Shown piece by piece: positions 32,546 to 41,497 of a stretch of 64,000 bases of DNA. The notes below the pieces were generated by a model. That model did no database searches, was not told where the DNA came from, and was given only the letters and a program-made list of their open reading frames with translations. The stretch is from Aldehydirespirator sp965204875 (lineage in GTDB: Bacteria > Actinomycetota > Acidimicrobiia > Acidimicrobiales > Aldehydirespiratoraceae). The stretch's first letter is position 1, and every line of letters begins with the position of its first letter. The stretch is from contig OZ242020.1 in the NCBI GenBank assembly GCA_965204875.1, forward strand, positions 310,001 through 374,000, written 5' to 3'. The position numbers and the translations under genes are program-made.

Positions 32546-33937
32546 TCAGGCGGCTGTGCCGCCGACGGTGAGCGAGCTCACCCGCAGCGTCGGCGTCCCA
32601 TCGCCCACGGGCACGCCCTGGCCGTCCTTGCCGCAGGTCCCGGGGGAGCCCATGGCGAAGTCGTTGCCGAGCGCGTCGATGCGGGTGAGCACCTCGGGGC
32701 CGTTGCCGATCAGGTTGCCCTCCCTGATCGGGGCGGTGATGCGACCGTTCTCGATCAGGTACGCCTCGGTCATGCCGAACACGAAGTCGCCCGTGGCTGT
32801 GTTCACCTGCCCCCCGCCGAGCTGCGCGACGTACACGCCGTGGGGCGTGTCGGCCAGGATGGCGGAGGGATCGTCGGATCCGTTGGCGATGTAGGTGTTG
32901 GTCATCCGCACCATGGGCAGGTGCTGGTAGCTCTGGCGGCGGCCGTTGCCCGAGCTGGCCCGGCCCTGCTTGCGGGCCCGGACGCGATCCCACATGTAGT
33001 CGGTCAGCACACCGTTGTGGATCAGCACGTTGCGCGCTGCCGGGCGGCCCTCGTCGTCGATCCCGTAATGTCCCCACTCGCCCGCCATCGTCCCGTCGTC
33101 CACCAGCGTCACCGCCGGCACCGCCACCTGCTCCCCGACCCGACCGGCGAACGCGGACGCCGACTTGGCGACGAGGTCGGCCTCCAGCCCGTGCCCGCAC
33201 GCCTCATGGAACAGCACGCCACCGCCGCCGGGGCCGACGACCACGGGCATGGCACCGCTCGGAGCGGGCTGCGCGGAGAGCTTGGTCAGCGCCCGCTGGG
33301 CCGCCCGGCGGGCCATCTCCTCGACGTCGTAGGCGTCGAACAGCTCGAAACCGACCGTGCGGCCCGCGGACTCGCGGCCCGTCTGCATGCCGGTGTCGCC
33401 GGTGGCAACGCAGGACACCGCGAACAGGGTGCGCACCTGATCGTCGGAGGTGAACAGGCCGTCGCTGTCGGCCACCACGATGCGCCGGCGGCCGTCGCCG
33501 TAGCGGGCCGACACCTGGGTGATGGCGCCCCCGACCGAGCGGGCCGCGGCGTCTGCGGCGGTTAGAAGCTCGACCTTGCGATGCTTGGGCACTTCCTCAG
33601 GAGCGACCCGCACCGCCAGGCGGCGCGGCGATGCCAGCGCGCCGACGGCCACCGTGCGGGTTCCTCCCCCGCCCCGGCTGGCGGCGGCCGCGGCCGCCTC
33701 GGCGGCGGCGAGAAGTCCGGCGGCGCTCAGGTCGGCCGTGTGGGCGAAACCGGTCGTCTCGCCGGCCACGACCCGGATCCCCGCGCCGCGGTCCCGGCCC
33801 GAGACCACCTCCTCGACCCGCCCGTCGTCGAGCACCGCTGACGACGAGCGTCGATCCTCGGCGAAGATCTCGGCGAAGTCCGCGCCGGTGCGCATGGCCC
33901 TCGCCAGCGTCGAGTTGACGGTCTCGGGATCAAGCAC
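32546..33937 (-). CDS. tldD: TldD family metalloprotease
   Basis: Catalytic subunit of the TldD/TldE protease. 463 aa with zinc site HEACGHGLEAD (HExxxH) at about residue 242, followed by the conserved GEWGHYGIDDEGRPA block and TYIANGSDDPSAIL, and GKDGQGVPVGDGTP at the C-terminus. The first 60 residues carry the usual SSSAVLDDGRVEEV. GTG 33937 is placed by a TACGAT box 8 nt upstream. Divergent from the PAP2 gene with 22 bp between starts. Confidence 0.93.
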   Translation of the reverse strand: MLDPETVNSTLARAMRTGADFAEIFAEDRRSSSAVLDDGRVEEVVSGRDRGAGIRVVAGETTGFAHTADLSAAGLLAAAEAAAAAASRGGGGTRTVAVGALASPRRLAVRVAPEEVPKHRKVELLTAADAAARSVGGAITQVSARYGDGRRRIVVADSDGLFTSDDQVRTLFAVSCVATGDTGMQTGRESAGRTVGFELFDAYDVEEMARRAAQRALTKLSAQPAPSGAMPVVVGPGGGGVLFHEACGHGLEADLVAKSASAFAGRVGEQVAVPAVTLVDDGTMAGEWGHYGIDDEGRPAARNVLIHNGVLTDYMWDRVRARKQGRASSGNGRRQSYQHLPMVRMTNTYIANGSDDPSAILADTPHGVYVAQLGGGQVNTATGDFVFGMTEAYLIENGRITAPIREGNLIGNGPEVLTRIDALGNDFAMGSPGTCGKDGQGVPVGDGTPTLRVSSLTVGGTAA

Positions 33938-33944
33938 AGCCCAC

Positions 33945-33951
33945 TATCGTA
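33945..33951. promoter_or_regulatory. Overlapping bidirectional -10 boxes of tldD and the PAP2 gene
   Basis: TATCGT (33945-33950, plus) lies 9 nt before the PAP2 ATG. TACGAT (33951-33946 on the minus strand) lies 8 nt before the tldD GTG. Five bases are shared, so the two leaderless promoters lie on each other and cannot both be bound at once. Confidence 0.5.
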
Positions 33952-33959
33952 ACGCTGCG

Positions 33960-34904
33960 ATGGCCATCCACCCCACGGCTACGGCGCCTGCCAGCGGCGA
34001 CGCCACGGCGACCGGCGATGCCACGACAACCGGCGACGCCACGGCAACCGGCCCGGCCGGCGCTGCGGCATCGAACCCGTTGCGCTGGTGGCGTGAGATC
34101 GTCCTCGTCGGGGTGTTCTACGGCGTCTACACGCTGGTGCGCAACCAGTTCGGCTCCGAGCTCGGCACCGCCGTCAAGGAGACGGCGCAGAACAACGCCG
34201 CCGACGTAATAGCCCTCGAGCGGGCGCTGGGGCTGTTCGGCGAGAAGGGCATCCAGGACCTGTTCATCGGCTGGGACCCCGCCATCCAGTTCTGGAACAT
34301 CTTCTACGGGTTCTGCCACTTCGCGGTGACGATCGGCGTGATGGTATTCCTGTTCCTGCGACACCCGGTCCGCTACGGGGTGCAGCGCACGATCCTGGCC
34401 GTCACCACCGCCGTTGCCCTCCTCGGCTTCGCCATTTACCCGCTGATGCCGCCGAGGCTGCTCAACGACTGCGGTCCCTTCGGCGCCTGCCTGGACAACT
34501 ATTCCTTTGTGGACACGCTGGTGGATCCCGGCGGGTTCTGGTCGTTCAACTCCAGCGCCATGATGGAGATCTCCAACCAGTACGCGGCCATGCCCAGCCT
34601 GCACGTCGCCTGGGCGCTGTGGTGCGCCTTCGCCGCGGTCCCGGTGGTGCGCCGGCGGTGGCTGCGCGTGCTGCTGATCCTGTATCCATGGCTTACGCTG
34701 TCAGCAGTGATGGTGACAGCGAACCACTACTGGCTCGACGCTGTGGGCGCCCTGGCCGCGGTCGCCGTCGCCTACCCGCTGGGAACCAGGCTGGCCCGGA
34801 GGCTCCCGGCCTGGATCGCGCCCCGCCCGGCGAGTCCCGCAACCGCAACCGCTACCGCAGCGGTGCCTGCGACCGCAGCAGCAGCGTCGTCCGGAGCGCC
34901 CTAG
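33960..34904 (+). CDS. PAP2-family membrane phosphatase (inositolphosphotransferase-like)
   Basis: 314-aa integral membrane protein of the PAP2 superfamily. After an N-terminal low-complexity part (GDATATG, GDATTTG, GDATATG in a row), five to six helices follow. Catalytic-type motifs are MPSLHVAW (PSGH position) and TANHYWLDAVGA (HxxxD). The first KxxxxxxRP motif is not evident, as in PAP2_3/aureobasidin-resistance-type members. The DNA of the N-terminal repeats is a 24-nt unit, CGGCGACGCCACGGCAACC-like. It precedes dxs by only 4 bp, so it is probably co-transcribed with it. Substrate unknown. Confidence 0.8.
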   Translation: MAIHPTATAPASGDATATGDATTTGDATATGPAGAAASNPLRWWREIVLVGVFYGVYTLVRNQFGSELGTAVKETAQNNAADVIALERALGLFGEKGIQDLFIGWDPAIQFWNIFYGFCHFAVTIGVMVFLFLRHPVRYGVQRTILAVTTAVALLGFAIYPLMPPRLLNDCGPFGACLDNYSFVDTLVDPGGFWSFNSSAMMEISNQYAAMPSLHVAWALWCAFAAVPVVRRRWLRVLLILYPWLTLSAVMVTANHYWLDAVGALAAVAVAYPLGTRLARRLPAWIAPRPASPATATATAAVPATAAAASSGAP

Positions 34905-34908
34905 CGCC

Positions 34909-36825
34909 ATGCGACTCGACGCCATCACCGGGCCCGACGACCTGCGCGGCCGCTCCTACGCCGAGCTCGAGGACCTCTGCGGCCAGATCCGGTCGCGGAT
35001 CATCGAGGCGGTCTCGGCCAACAGCGGGCACCTGGGGTCGAACCTCGGTTGCGTGGAGCTGAGCGTGGCGGTGCATCGTGTCTTCCGCTCGCCCCACGAC
35101 GTGATCCTCTGGGACACGGGCCATCAGTCCTACGTGCACAAGATGCTCACCGGCAGGGTCGCCGACTTCGACACCCTGCGCAGCGCCGGCGGGCTCTCGG
35201 GGTACCCGTCACGAGCCGAGTCACCCCACGACTGGATCGAGAACAGCCACGCCTCCACGGTGCTGTCCTACGCCCACGGGCTGGCCACCGCCTTCGACGC
35301 CGCCGACTCGCAGCGGCGGGTGGTGGCCATCGTCGGCGACGGCGCCATGACCGGCGGCCTGGCCTTCGAGGGGCTCAACAACCTGGGCCACAGCGGGCGC
35401 CGGGCGCTGGTGATCCTCAACGACAACGGGCGCAGCTACGCGCCCACGGTGTCTCGCCTGAGCGAGAGCCTGGTGCGCTTCCGCTCCAACGCCAAGCTGG
35501 CGCACCGCCAGGACCGCCTCGAGGTGGTGGCCGAGCGCATCCCGTGGGTCGGCGAGACGATCCAGCGCGCCATGCAGATGTCCAAGGCCGCCCTGCGCGA
35601 GCTGTGGGACTCCGCAGGCTTCTTCGAGAACCTCGGGGTGCGGTACCTGGGCCCCTTCGACGGGCACAACCTGGCGGGCCTCGAGGAGGCGCTCAAGAAC
35701 GCCGCCGAGTTCGACGGGCCGGTCGTGGTTCACGTCCTCACGCAGAAGGGGCGGGGCTACAAGCCGGCCGAGGACGACGAGATCAAGCACATGCACGACT
35801 CCGGCAAGGTGCGCCAGGGCACCTACACCGGCAAGTTCTCCGAGACCATGCTGAAGCTGGGTGCCACGCACCCCGAGATCGTCGCCCTCACCGCGGCGAT
35901 GCCGGACTCGACGGGACTGCTGCCCTTCAGGGACCGGTTCCCGGAGCGGTTCTTTGACGTGGGCATCGCCGAGCAGCACGCGGTGACCTCCGCGGTGGGC
36001 ATGGCCATGGGCGGCCTCCGGCCCTTCCTCGCGGTGTACAGCACCTTCCTGTCCCGAGCCTTCGACCAGGTCAACCTCGACTGCGGGCTGCACGGCGCCC
36101 CCCTGGTCTTCTGCATCGACCGTGCCGGGATCACCGGCGAGGACGGCCCCTCCCATCACGGCGTGCTCGACATGGTGCTGCTGTCGAAGGTGCCCGAGAT
36201 GGTGGTGCTGGCGCCCTCGTCGCTGCAGGAACTGGAGCAGATGATGCTGGACGCGGTGGGGATGACCAGCGGTCCGGTCGCCATTCGCTGGCCCAAGACG
36301 GCGGCGCGCAACGTGGGCCGCCACGAGGTCGGGTCGGGCCTGAGCGCCCGGCGGGTGCGCACCGGGGACGGCAGCGTCTGCCTGATCGGCGTCGGCAAGC
36401 TCCTCGAGGCCTGCGAGCAAGCCGCCGAACTGCTCGCCGCCGAGGGGATCGAGGCGTCGGTGTGGGATCCGCGCGCGGTGAGCCCGCTGTGTGACGACAT
36501 GCTCGCCGACGCCGCCGCGCACGAGCTCGTGGTCACCGCTGAGGACGGCTTGCGGCAGGGAGGCGCCGGCTCCGCCATCCGCGATGCCCTGGGCGAGGCG
36601 GGCTCGCCGGCCAGGGTGCGGGTGCTCGGAGTCCCCGTCAACTACGTGCCACACGGCAAGGCCGACCAGATTCTCAGCGATCTCGGGCTCGACGCGGCAG
36701 GAGTCGCGGAGGCGGTTCGCTTGCCCGATGGCGGCGCGCCCGTCATGAGGCTTCCCCTCAGAACCCCAGCAGCTTCTGCCGGCGCTGTCACAGCCACCGC
36801 CAGGGCTGCCCGCAAGCGCGCCTGA
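34909..36825 (+). CDS. dxs: 1-deoxy-D-xylulose-5-phosphate synthase
   Basis: Thiamine-dependent first enzyme of the MEP isoprenoid route. 638 aa. N-terminal GHLGSNLGCVELSVAVHRVF, the TPP-binding GDGAMTGGLAFEGLNN...LNDNGRSYAP and the transketolase middle domain GIAEQHAVTSAVGMAMGG...DRAGITGEDGPSHHG are complete, then a C-terminal domain ending in a variable tail. ATG 34909 lies 4 bp after the PAP2 stop. No thiamine riboswitch is visible ahead of it. Confidence 0.96.
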   Translation: MRLDAITGPDDLRGRSYAELEDLCGQIRSRIIEAVSANSGHLGSNLGCVELSVAVHRVFRSPHDVILWDTGHQSYVHKMLTGRVADFDTLRSAGGLSGYPSRAESPHDWIENSHASTVLSYAHGLATAFDAADSQRRVVAIVGDGAMTGGLAFEGLNNLGHSGRRALVILNDNGRSYAPTVSRLSESLVRFRSNAKLAHRQDRLEVVAERIPWVGETIQRAMQMSKAALRELWDSAGFFENLGVRYLGPFDGHNLAGLEEALKNAAEFDGPVVVHVLTQKGRGYKPAEDDEIKHMHDSGKVRQGTYTGKFSETMLKLGATHPEIVALTAAMPDSTGLLPFRDRFPERFFDVGIAEQHAVTSAVGMAMGGLRPFLAVYSTFLSRAFDQVNLDCGLHGAPLVFCIDRAGITGEDGPSHHGVLDMVLLSKVPEMVVLAPSSLQELEQMMLDAVGMTSGPVAIRWPKTAARNVGRHEVGSGLSARRVRTGDGSVCLIGVGKLLEACEQAAELLAAEGIEASVWDPRAVSPLCDDMLADAAAHELVVTAEDGLRQGGAGSAIRDALGEAGSPARVRVLGVPVNYVPHGKADQILSDLGLDAAGVAEAVRLPDGGAPVMRLPLRTPAASAGAVTATARAARKRA

Positions 36826-36856
36826 CGCCCTGCGAATCCGCCGGCCCGGGGGCGTC
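36824..36856. terminator. Possible bidirectional hairpin after dxs
   Basis: GACGCCC (36824-36830) and GGGCGTC (36850-36856), a 7-bp perfect stem with a 19-nt loop in the convergent dxs/nfuA gap. Confidence 0.35.
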
Positions 36857-36891
36857 GCCCAGCAACGCCTTGCCCGCGCCGCTCCTGGGGT

Positions 36892-37542
36892 TCAGGCGTA
36901 GTAGGGGTTCTCGCCGGCGGTGTGGTCGGTGGCGTCGATCACGTCCGGCACCTCGGGCACGGCCTCGAGGATGGCCTGCTTGATGCCCTGGGAGAGGGTG
37001 GCCTGGCTCATGGCGCAGCCCTGGCAGCCGCCGCCCATCGTGACGATCACGGCGCCGTCGTCGCGCACCCCGACGAGTTCGGCGTAGCCGCCGTGTGATG
37101 CCAGCGCCGGGTTGATCCTCAGCTCCAGGAGCTGGCGCACCTTCTCGGGCACGTCGCCGGCGAGTTCGAGTTGGCCCATGTCCCCCAGCGGGTTGGGCCG
37201 GTTGGGGTTGCGGATGACGAGGCCGCCCTGGCCGGGTATGGAGGGAACGTCGAGCGTCGCGCCGCGCAGCCGGTCGACGCTGGCCTGCGGCACGATCACG
37301 GTCAGACCGCCGGTAGCGTGGACGCAGTCGTCCGCGCCGGCCTCCGCGACCGGGTCGAGGGCCAGGTCGTAGGTGTATTCCACTCCGGCGGCCCCCGTCA
37401 CCTCCACCCTCAGACCGAGGGCTTCGCCGTCGTCCTCCTGGTCGCGGATGCCGAGCACGGCGGCGCGGGCCGCGTCGGTGATGATCAACACCTCTTCGGT
37501 GTGCTGCGGGGCGGCGACGGTCGGGGTCATCGCTTGGGTCAT
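36892..37542 (-). CDS. nfuA: NfuA-like iron-sulfur carrier
   Basis: 216 aa. The N-terminal half is an A-type carrier-like fold (LIITDAARAAVLGIRDQE, LRVEVTGAAGVEYTYDL) without its three Cys. The C-terminal half is a NifU domain with INPALASHGGYAEL and the cluster-binding CQGC. This is the arrangement of NfuA, which delivers [4Fe-4S] clusters to client proteins such as MoaA and other cluster enzymes of this window. Start ATG 37542 (MTQAMTP): the frame is open upstream, but that part is Arg-rich and antisense to the crotonase start. Confidence 0.88.
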   Translation of the reverse strand: MTQAMTPTVAAPQHTEEVLIITDAARAAVLGIRDQEDDGEALGLRVEVTGAAGVEYTYDLALDPVAEAGADDCVHATGGLTVIVPQASVDRLRGATLDVPSIPGQGGLVIRNPNRPNPLGDMGQLELAGDVPEKVRQLLELRINPALASHGGYAELVGVRDDGAVIVTMGGGCQGCAMSQATLSQGIKQAILEAVPEVPDVIDATDHTAGENPYYA

Positions 37543-37628
37543 CGATGCCGACCGTTGCAGCGGGCGCCGACCGGCGGTTCGTCTGCGGGCTGTGCGACGG
37601 CAACGAACGCGGTCATCGGTGCCGAGGC

Positions 37629-37634
37629 TACCGT
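37629..37634 (+). promoter_or_regulatory. TACCGT -10 box, leaderless promoter of the crotonase gene
   Basis: TAnnnT hexamer 6 nt before ATG 37641. Confidence 0.45.
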
Positions 37635-37640
37635 GGGAGC

Positions 37641-38357
37641 ATGGCATCCGGGTCTGCACACGAGGTCTGCACATACGAGGTACGCGACGGCGTCGGGGTT
37701 TTGCGCCTCGACGACGGCAAGGCCAACGCCATCGGCTACAGCACGCTCGCCGCCGTCGACAAAGCTCTTGAGGACGCGCCGCGCGACGCCAGGGCGCTGG
37801 TTATCGCGGGTCGAGACGGCTGCTTCAGCGCCGGCTTCGACCTGAGCGTGATCGGCAAGGGCCCGGAGGCGGCCAGGGATCTGCTGGCGGTGGGCGCCCG
37901 CACGGCCATGGGGATCTACGGTTCCCCGGTTCCGGTCGTGGCCGCCTGCAGCGGTCATGCCCTGGCCTTCGGCGCCATCGTGCTGCTGTGCAGCGATGTG
38001 CGCATCGGCGCCGACACCAGAGCCAAGATCGGCCTGAACGAGGTGTCCATCGGCCTGCCGCTGCCGATCTTCGCCACCGAGCTGGCCCGCAACCGCCTGA
38101 GCAATCGCCACTTCACCGCGGCCACGTCGCTGGCCACCGTCTACACCCCCCAGGGTGCTGTCGAGGCCGGCTACCTCGACGAGCTGGTCGCACCCGAGGA
38201 GTTGCTCGAGGCGGCGGTCGCTCGTGCGTCCGAGCTGGGTGAGCGGCTGCGGCCGGGCGCCTTCGCCGTGACCCGGCGCAACACCCGCCAGGCCGTCATC
38301 GAACACATCCGCGCCACGCTCGATGATGACCTGTTGGACTTCGGCTCCCCGGAGTGA
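37641..38357 (+). CDS. Enoyl-CoA hydratase/isomerase family (crotonase) protein
   Basis: 238 aa, one crotonase domain. FSAGFDLSVIG carries the first oxyanion-hole region and GHALAFGAIVLLCSDVRIGAD the second; GLNEVSIGLPLP follows. The catalytic glutamates of classical enoyl-CoA hydratases are not both clear (AFGA in place of GGG(C/Q)E), so a related CoA-ester reaction is likely. Alone in its promoter unit; the neighbours do not form a fatty-acid pathway. The ATG follows a -10 box; no frame upstream is conserved. Confidence 0.8.
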   Translation: MASGSAHEVCTYEVRDGVGVLRLDDGKANAIGYSTLAAVDKALEDAPRDARALVIAGRDGCFSAGFDLSVIGKGPEAARDLLAVGARTAMGIYGSPVPVVAACSGHALAFGAIVLLCSDVRIGADTRAKIGLNEVSIGLPLPIFATELARNRLSNRHFTAATSLATVYTPQGAVEAGYLDELVAPEELLEAAVARASELGERLRPGAFAVTRRNTRQAVIEHIRATLDDDLLDFGSPE

Positions 38358-38460
38358 CCGGGCGGCCCTAGCGAACGTCCCACCGCACCCAGCCTGACCC
38401 GACGCGGTTAGAGAATGAAGCGGTACTAGCGAAGGCGTAAGCGAGAAGGCGTAAGCGGCC

Positions 38461-39468
38461 TCAGCGAACGAAGCGGCCACAAACCGGCCAGGGGCTGTGG
38501 CCCCGCCGGGCGTACAGCTCGCGTGCGCGGGCATCCTGCTCCGACGGCGACGCCTCGGCCGGGTCTCCGGTGCCGCCGACCGACTCCCAGGTGGGCAGGT
38601 CGAACTGGTAGGCGCCCCGGTAGCGGCCGCTGGGGTTGACGGCCCGGTAGTTGTCGGTGGACTCGCAGAAGCGCAGAGCCTCCCAGCCCGCTCGCGGGGC
38701 GAAGCCGTAGCGGCCCTCCATGATCGCCAGGTCCGCCCGATCCCACGCATCGGCCACCACCAGCAGGGCGCGAGCCTGCGCCCCCGCGGTCTCGTTGACG
38801 GGCAGGTCTTGGTGGATCGACTCGATCTCCTTGCGGAGCGCCTCGATGCGATCCACCAGCAACAGCAGCTCGTCACCGGCCTGGGACTCCCGGGCACCGA
38901 GGAGGGTCGACGTCTCGTCGAGAGGTTCCGTGATGCCTCCGAGCAGCTGCATGCGCCGAGCCAGATCCGGCAGACCGTCCGCGCCGAGCAGGATGCTGAT
39001 GGCGGTGTCAGCGCCGCCGCTGACGAAGGAGCCCACGGCCAGCTGGCGTGACGAATCGCGCAGTTCCTCGATCTCGATGAGAAGCCGGCTCAGTTCCTCT
39101 CCGAGGCGGTCGCGCTCTGCCAGCGCGGCCGCGAGGTCCGTCTCGGCCCGCGCCAGCGACTGCTGCAACTGCACGCCCTCACGCTCGAGCTCGGCTATCT
39201 GCTCCCTGACAGCTGAGCCGGGCGGGATGTCGCCGCGAAGATCGTGGGCCTCCTCTGCGCCGCTGGCGGGCGCCAGCCCGGCGATCACGGCGAAGATCAA
39301 CGCCAGCGCCGGGAGCCAGGCACGCCCGCTCTTGGAGGTCGAGCGGGCTGACCGCCGCCGGCCCGCCGATCGGGCGCAGCGGTCGGGGCCGTGGCCCGGT
39401 TGGGTCGGGGGCGCAGCGAGCCGGGGAGGGGGACCAAGCGTTGTGCTGCGGCGAGGCGGCACCGTCAT
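38461..39468 (-). CDS. Secreted coiled-coil protein with Rpf/transglycosylase-like domain
   Basis: 335 aa. A positively charged start precedes a single hydrophobic segment (about 52-68) and a Sec-type cleavage site ASGAEE. Residues about 85-230 are coiled coil (QIAELEREGVQLQQSL... EELSRLLIEIEELRD), then a C-terminal Rpf/transglycosylase-like domain, WEALRFCESTDNYRAVNPSGRYRGAYQF, with the catalytic Glu in CES and the paired Cys at the end (WPVCGRFVR). The product should cleave peptidoglycan outside the membrane. An unusually long n-region suggests the start could be further in; a TTG precedes the ATG used. Confidence 0.82.
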   Translation of the reverse strand: MTVPPRRSTTLGPPPRLAAPPTQPGHGPDRCARSAGRRRSARSTSKSGRAWLPALALIFAVIAGLAPASGAEEAHDLRGDIPPGSAVREQIAELEREGVQLQQSLARAETDLAAALAERDRLGEELSRLLIEIEELRDSSRQLAVGSFVSGGADTAISILLGADGLPDLARRMQLLGGITEPLDETSTLLGARESQAGDELLLLVDRIEALRKEIESIHQDLPVNETAGAQARALLVVADAWDRADLAIMEGRYGFAPRAGWEALRFCESTDNYRAVNPSGRYRGAYQFDLPTWESVGGTGDPAEASPSEQDARARELYARRGHSPWPVCGRFVR

Positions 39469-39689
39469 CAATGGACGCGCTCAGCTGGGTGACGTATGGG
39501 AAAACGATGATGCATGGGGAATCCGCGCGCGGGCGAAGTCCGGGCACGGTTGGCCCGCGCCTTGCGATTCCCGGACTCCACCCGCAGGAACGAAGGCGAG
39601 ACCGTACACTGATCCGAAGATGTTCGCAATCGCGCAGCGACCATGTGGACGCTCCGGCAGGCGATCCCGCGGGTAGACAGGGCAGGCGG

Positions 39690-40754
39690 TTGGACTCCGA
39701 GACCGGCTACGACGCCGTGATGGTCCTGTCGTTCGGGGGGCCTGAGGGGCCCGACGATGTGGAGCCGTTCCTCGCAAATGTCACCGCCGGCAGGGGCGTG
39801 CCCCCGGTGCGGTTGGCTGCCGTTGCCGAGCAGTACCAACGCTTCGGCGGGGTGAGTCCCATCAACGACCAGTGTCGCCGCCTCAGTGCTGCGCTGGCCG
39901 AGCGCCTCGCCGCCGCGGGGCACGCGCTGCCCGTCTACTGGAGCAACCGCAACTGGATTCCATACGCCGCGGACACCGTGGCCGAGATGGCAGCGGCCGG
40001 CCACCGTCGCGTGCTTGCCGTAACGACTTCCGCCTACTCCTCTTATTCGGGGTGCCGCCAGTATCTGGAGGACATCACGGCCGCCCGGCGGGCCGTGGGC
40101 GACACCGCCCCGGTGATCGAGAAGGTAAGAGCCTATTTCGACCATCCCGGCTTCGTGGAGCCGTTCGCCGACTCTGTGGCGGAGGCTCGCAGACGCCTGC
40201 CCTGCGAGCATCGGGACGGGGCACGGCTGGTGTTCACGGCGCACTCGATACCGCTGTCGATGGCGCGGGGCTGTGACTACGAGCGGCAGCTCAATGAGAC
40301 GGCGCGTCTCGTGGCGGCTCGTGCAGGCTTCGACACTTGGACGATGGCATGGCAGAGCCGCAGCGGCCCTGCCTCGATTCCGTGGCTGGAACCAGACGTG
40401 AACGACCACCTCCGGGAACTTGCCGCTAAGTCGGGCGAGCAAGTGCCTGCGCGTGGGCGTGGGGGTGGGAGTGCCGTGGTGCTGGCACCCATCGGGTTCG
40501 TCAGCGACCACATGGAGGTGATGTGGGATCTGGACGTGGTGGCGGCAGCCACCGCCGCCGAACTCGGCATCAGCCTGGCCCGGGCCGTCACTCCGGGCAC
40601 GGTCCCCGACGAGCGGTTCGTGGCGATGTGGCAGGAACTGGTGGAGGAGCGCCTCGCTGACGGTGTGCCGCGCCGAGCGCTGGGCCGGTTGGGAGTCCGC
40701 CCCGACCTCTGCCCGGCCCGATGCTGTCCGAGGAGCGTTCCGGCCGGAGCCTGA
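39690..40754 (+). CDS. hemH: Ferrochelatase (coproporphyrin ferrochelatase type)
   Basis: 354 aa. YDAVMVLSFGGPEGPDD is the N-terminal motif; FTAHSIP carries the metal-binding His and SAYSSYSGCRQYLEDI the second site. Cysteines near the C-terminus (DLCPARCCP) with Cys in GCRQY fit the [2Fe-2S] cluster found in actinobacterial ferrochelatases. Actinobacteria use this enzyme in the coproporphyrin-dependent haem pathway. The start is TTG 39690, taken because the domain begins only 10 codons later; the long upstream frame is not conserved. A short Gly-rich insert (ARGRGGGSA) sits before APIGF. Confidence 0.92.
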   Translation: MDSETGYDAVMVLSFGGPEGPDDVEPFLANVTAGRGVPPVRLAAVAEQYQRFGGVSPINDQCRRLSAALAERLAAAGHALPVYWSNRNWIPYAADTVAEMAAAGHRRVLAVTTSAYSSYSGCRQYLEDITAARRAVGDTAPVIEKVRAYFDHPGFVEPFADSVAEARRRLPCEHRDGARLVFTAHSIPLSMARGCDYERQLNETARLVAARAGFDTWTMAWQSRSGPASIPWLEPDVNDHLRELAAKSGEQVPARGRGGGSAVVLAPIGFVSDHMEVMWDLDVVAAATAAELGISLARAVTPGTVPDERFVAMWQELVEERLADGVPRRALGRLGVRPDLCPARCCPRSVPAGA

Positions 40755-40755
40755 A

Positions 40756-40790
40756 TATTCATCTCTCGCCTCATATTCATCTCTCGCCTC
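40756..40790 (+). repeat. 18-bp direct duplication just after hemH
   Basis: TATTCATCTCTCGCCTC at 40756-40772 and 40774-40790, separated by one base. No function evident. Confidence 0.85.
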
Positions 40791-40994
40791 CGGCAGCGAG
40801 CACATACACCAGCAGCAGCCCAAGCAACTGCGGGCCAGAGTCTGAGCGTCCCATCGCCGCCACCGCAGTCACGAACACACCCGAACACCACGCGGCTGCC
40901 GGGTCGGAACCTGAGTATCCACCACTGCGCCTGTGGATAACAGTATTTTGCGCGAGCGTCACCAGTGAAGCTGCCTGGGGAGGGCCGCTGTACC

Positions 40995-41321
40995 GTGAAT
41001 CATGCCAAGGTTGCCGCAGAGGCGATCCGCTTCCGGATCACCACTATCCGACGTCCTCTTGTCGACAGTGAGACCCTTGATGTAGAGGCGATGGGTGCCG
41101 CATCGGTGACGGCCGGGAGGCCGGAGGTGGATGCGGCACTGCGCATGATCGCCACGGCCTGGCATCGGGCCGGACTCGACCGTGAGGCGCTGGCTCGCCC
41201 GTGGAGCGCCGAGGCCGCAGAACTCTTCAGGAACCGCAGCGACATCATCGATGCTGTGGACGTGATCGCACGGGCAGCGGGCACGTCTGGCATTTCGAGC
41301 CGCTCGTCCACCGCCGCCTGA
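40995..41321 (+). CDS. Conserved-looking hypothetical protein (108 aa)
   Basis: GTG at 40995 follows GGGGAGGG by 10 nt. The peptide is helical with no transmembrane part: AEAIRFRITTIRRPLVDSETLDVE, then RPEVDAALRMIATAWHRAGLDREALARPWSAEAAELF. Frames open on the other strand look like shadows of this one by base composition. I recognise no domain. It sits alone between hemH and fpg. Confidence 0.55.
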   Translation: MNHAKVAAEAIRFRITTIRRPLVDSETLDVEAMGAASVTAGRPEVDAALRMIATAWHRAGLDREALARPWSAEAAELFRNRSDIIDAVDVIARAAGTSGISSRSSTAA

Positions 41322-41485
41322 ACTCGCAGGCGCCACAATCCACGCACACGGCGGGGTTCCACCAGTCATGTCGCCGTCCGGGAACGCATCTGCCTTGAGC
41401 AGCCACGAGTAGGTCAACGTGATGCCTCTCGGCGAGGTCAGCCCGGGTGAGGCGTTCTGGAACGCACCGTTGAGTACAGGCGAAG

Positions 41486-41491
41486 TAGCTT
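41486..41491 (+). promoter_or_regulatory. TAGCTT -10 box, leaderless promoter of fpg
   Basis: TAnnnT hexamer 6 nt before the ATG. Confidence 0.5.
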
Positions 41492-41497
41492 GTCCAG

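Noticed and set aside
39469..39689. c-di-AMP (ydaO) riboswitch before the Rpf-like gene
   Set aside because: Such genes often carry one in Actinobacteria, but the conserved GGGGGAG and GGGUGAA cores are not found in this leader.
40959..41417. 152-aa minus-strand frame opposite the hypothetical gene at 40995
   Set aside because: The plus-strand frame has an SD and a better composition; the minus frame has neither motif nor ribosome-binding site.
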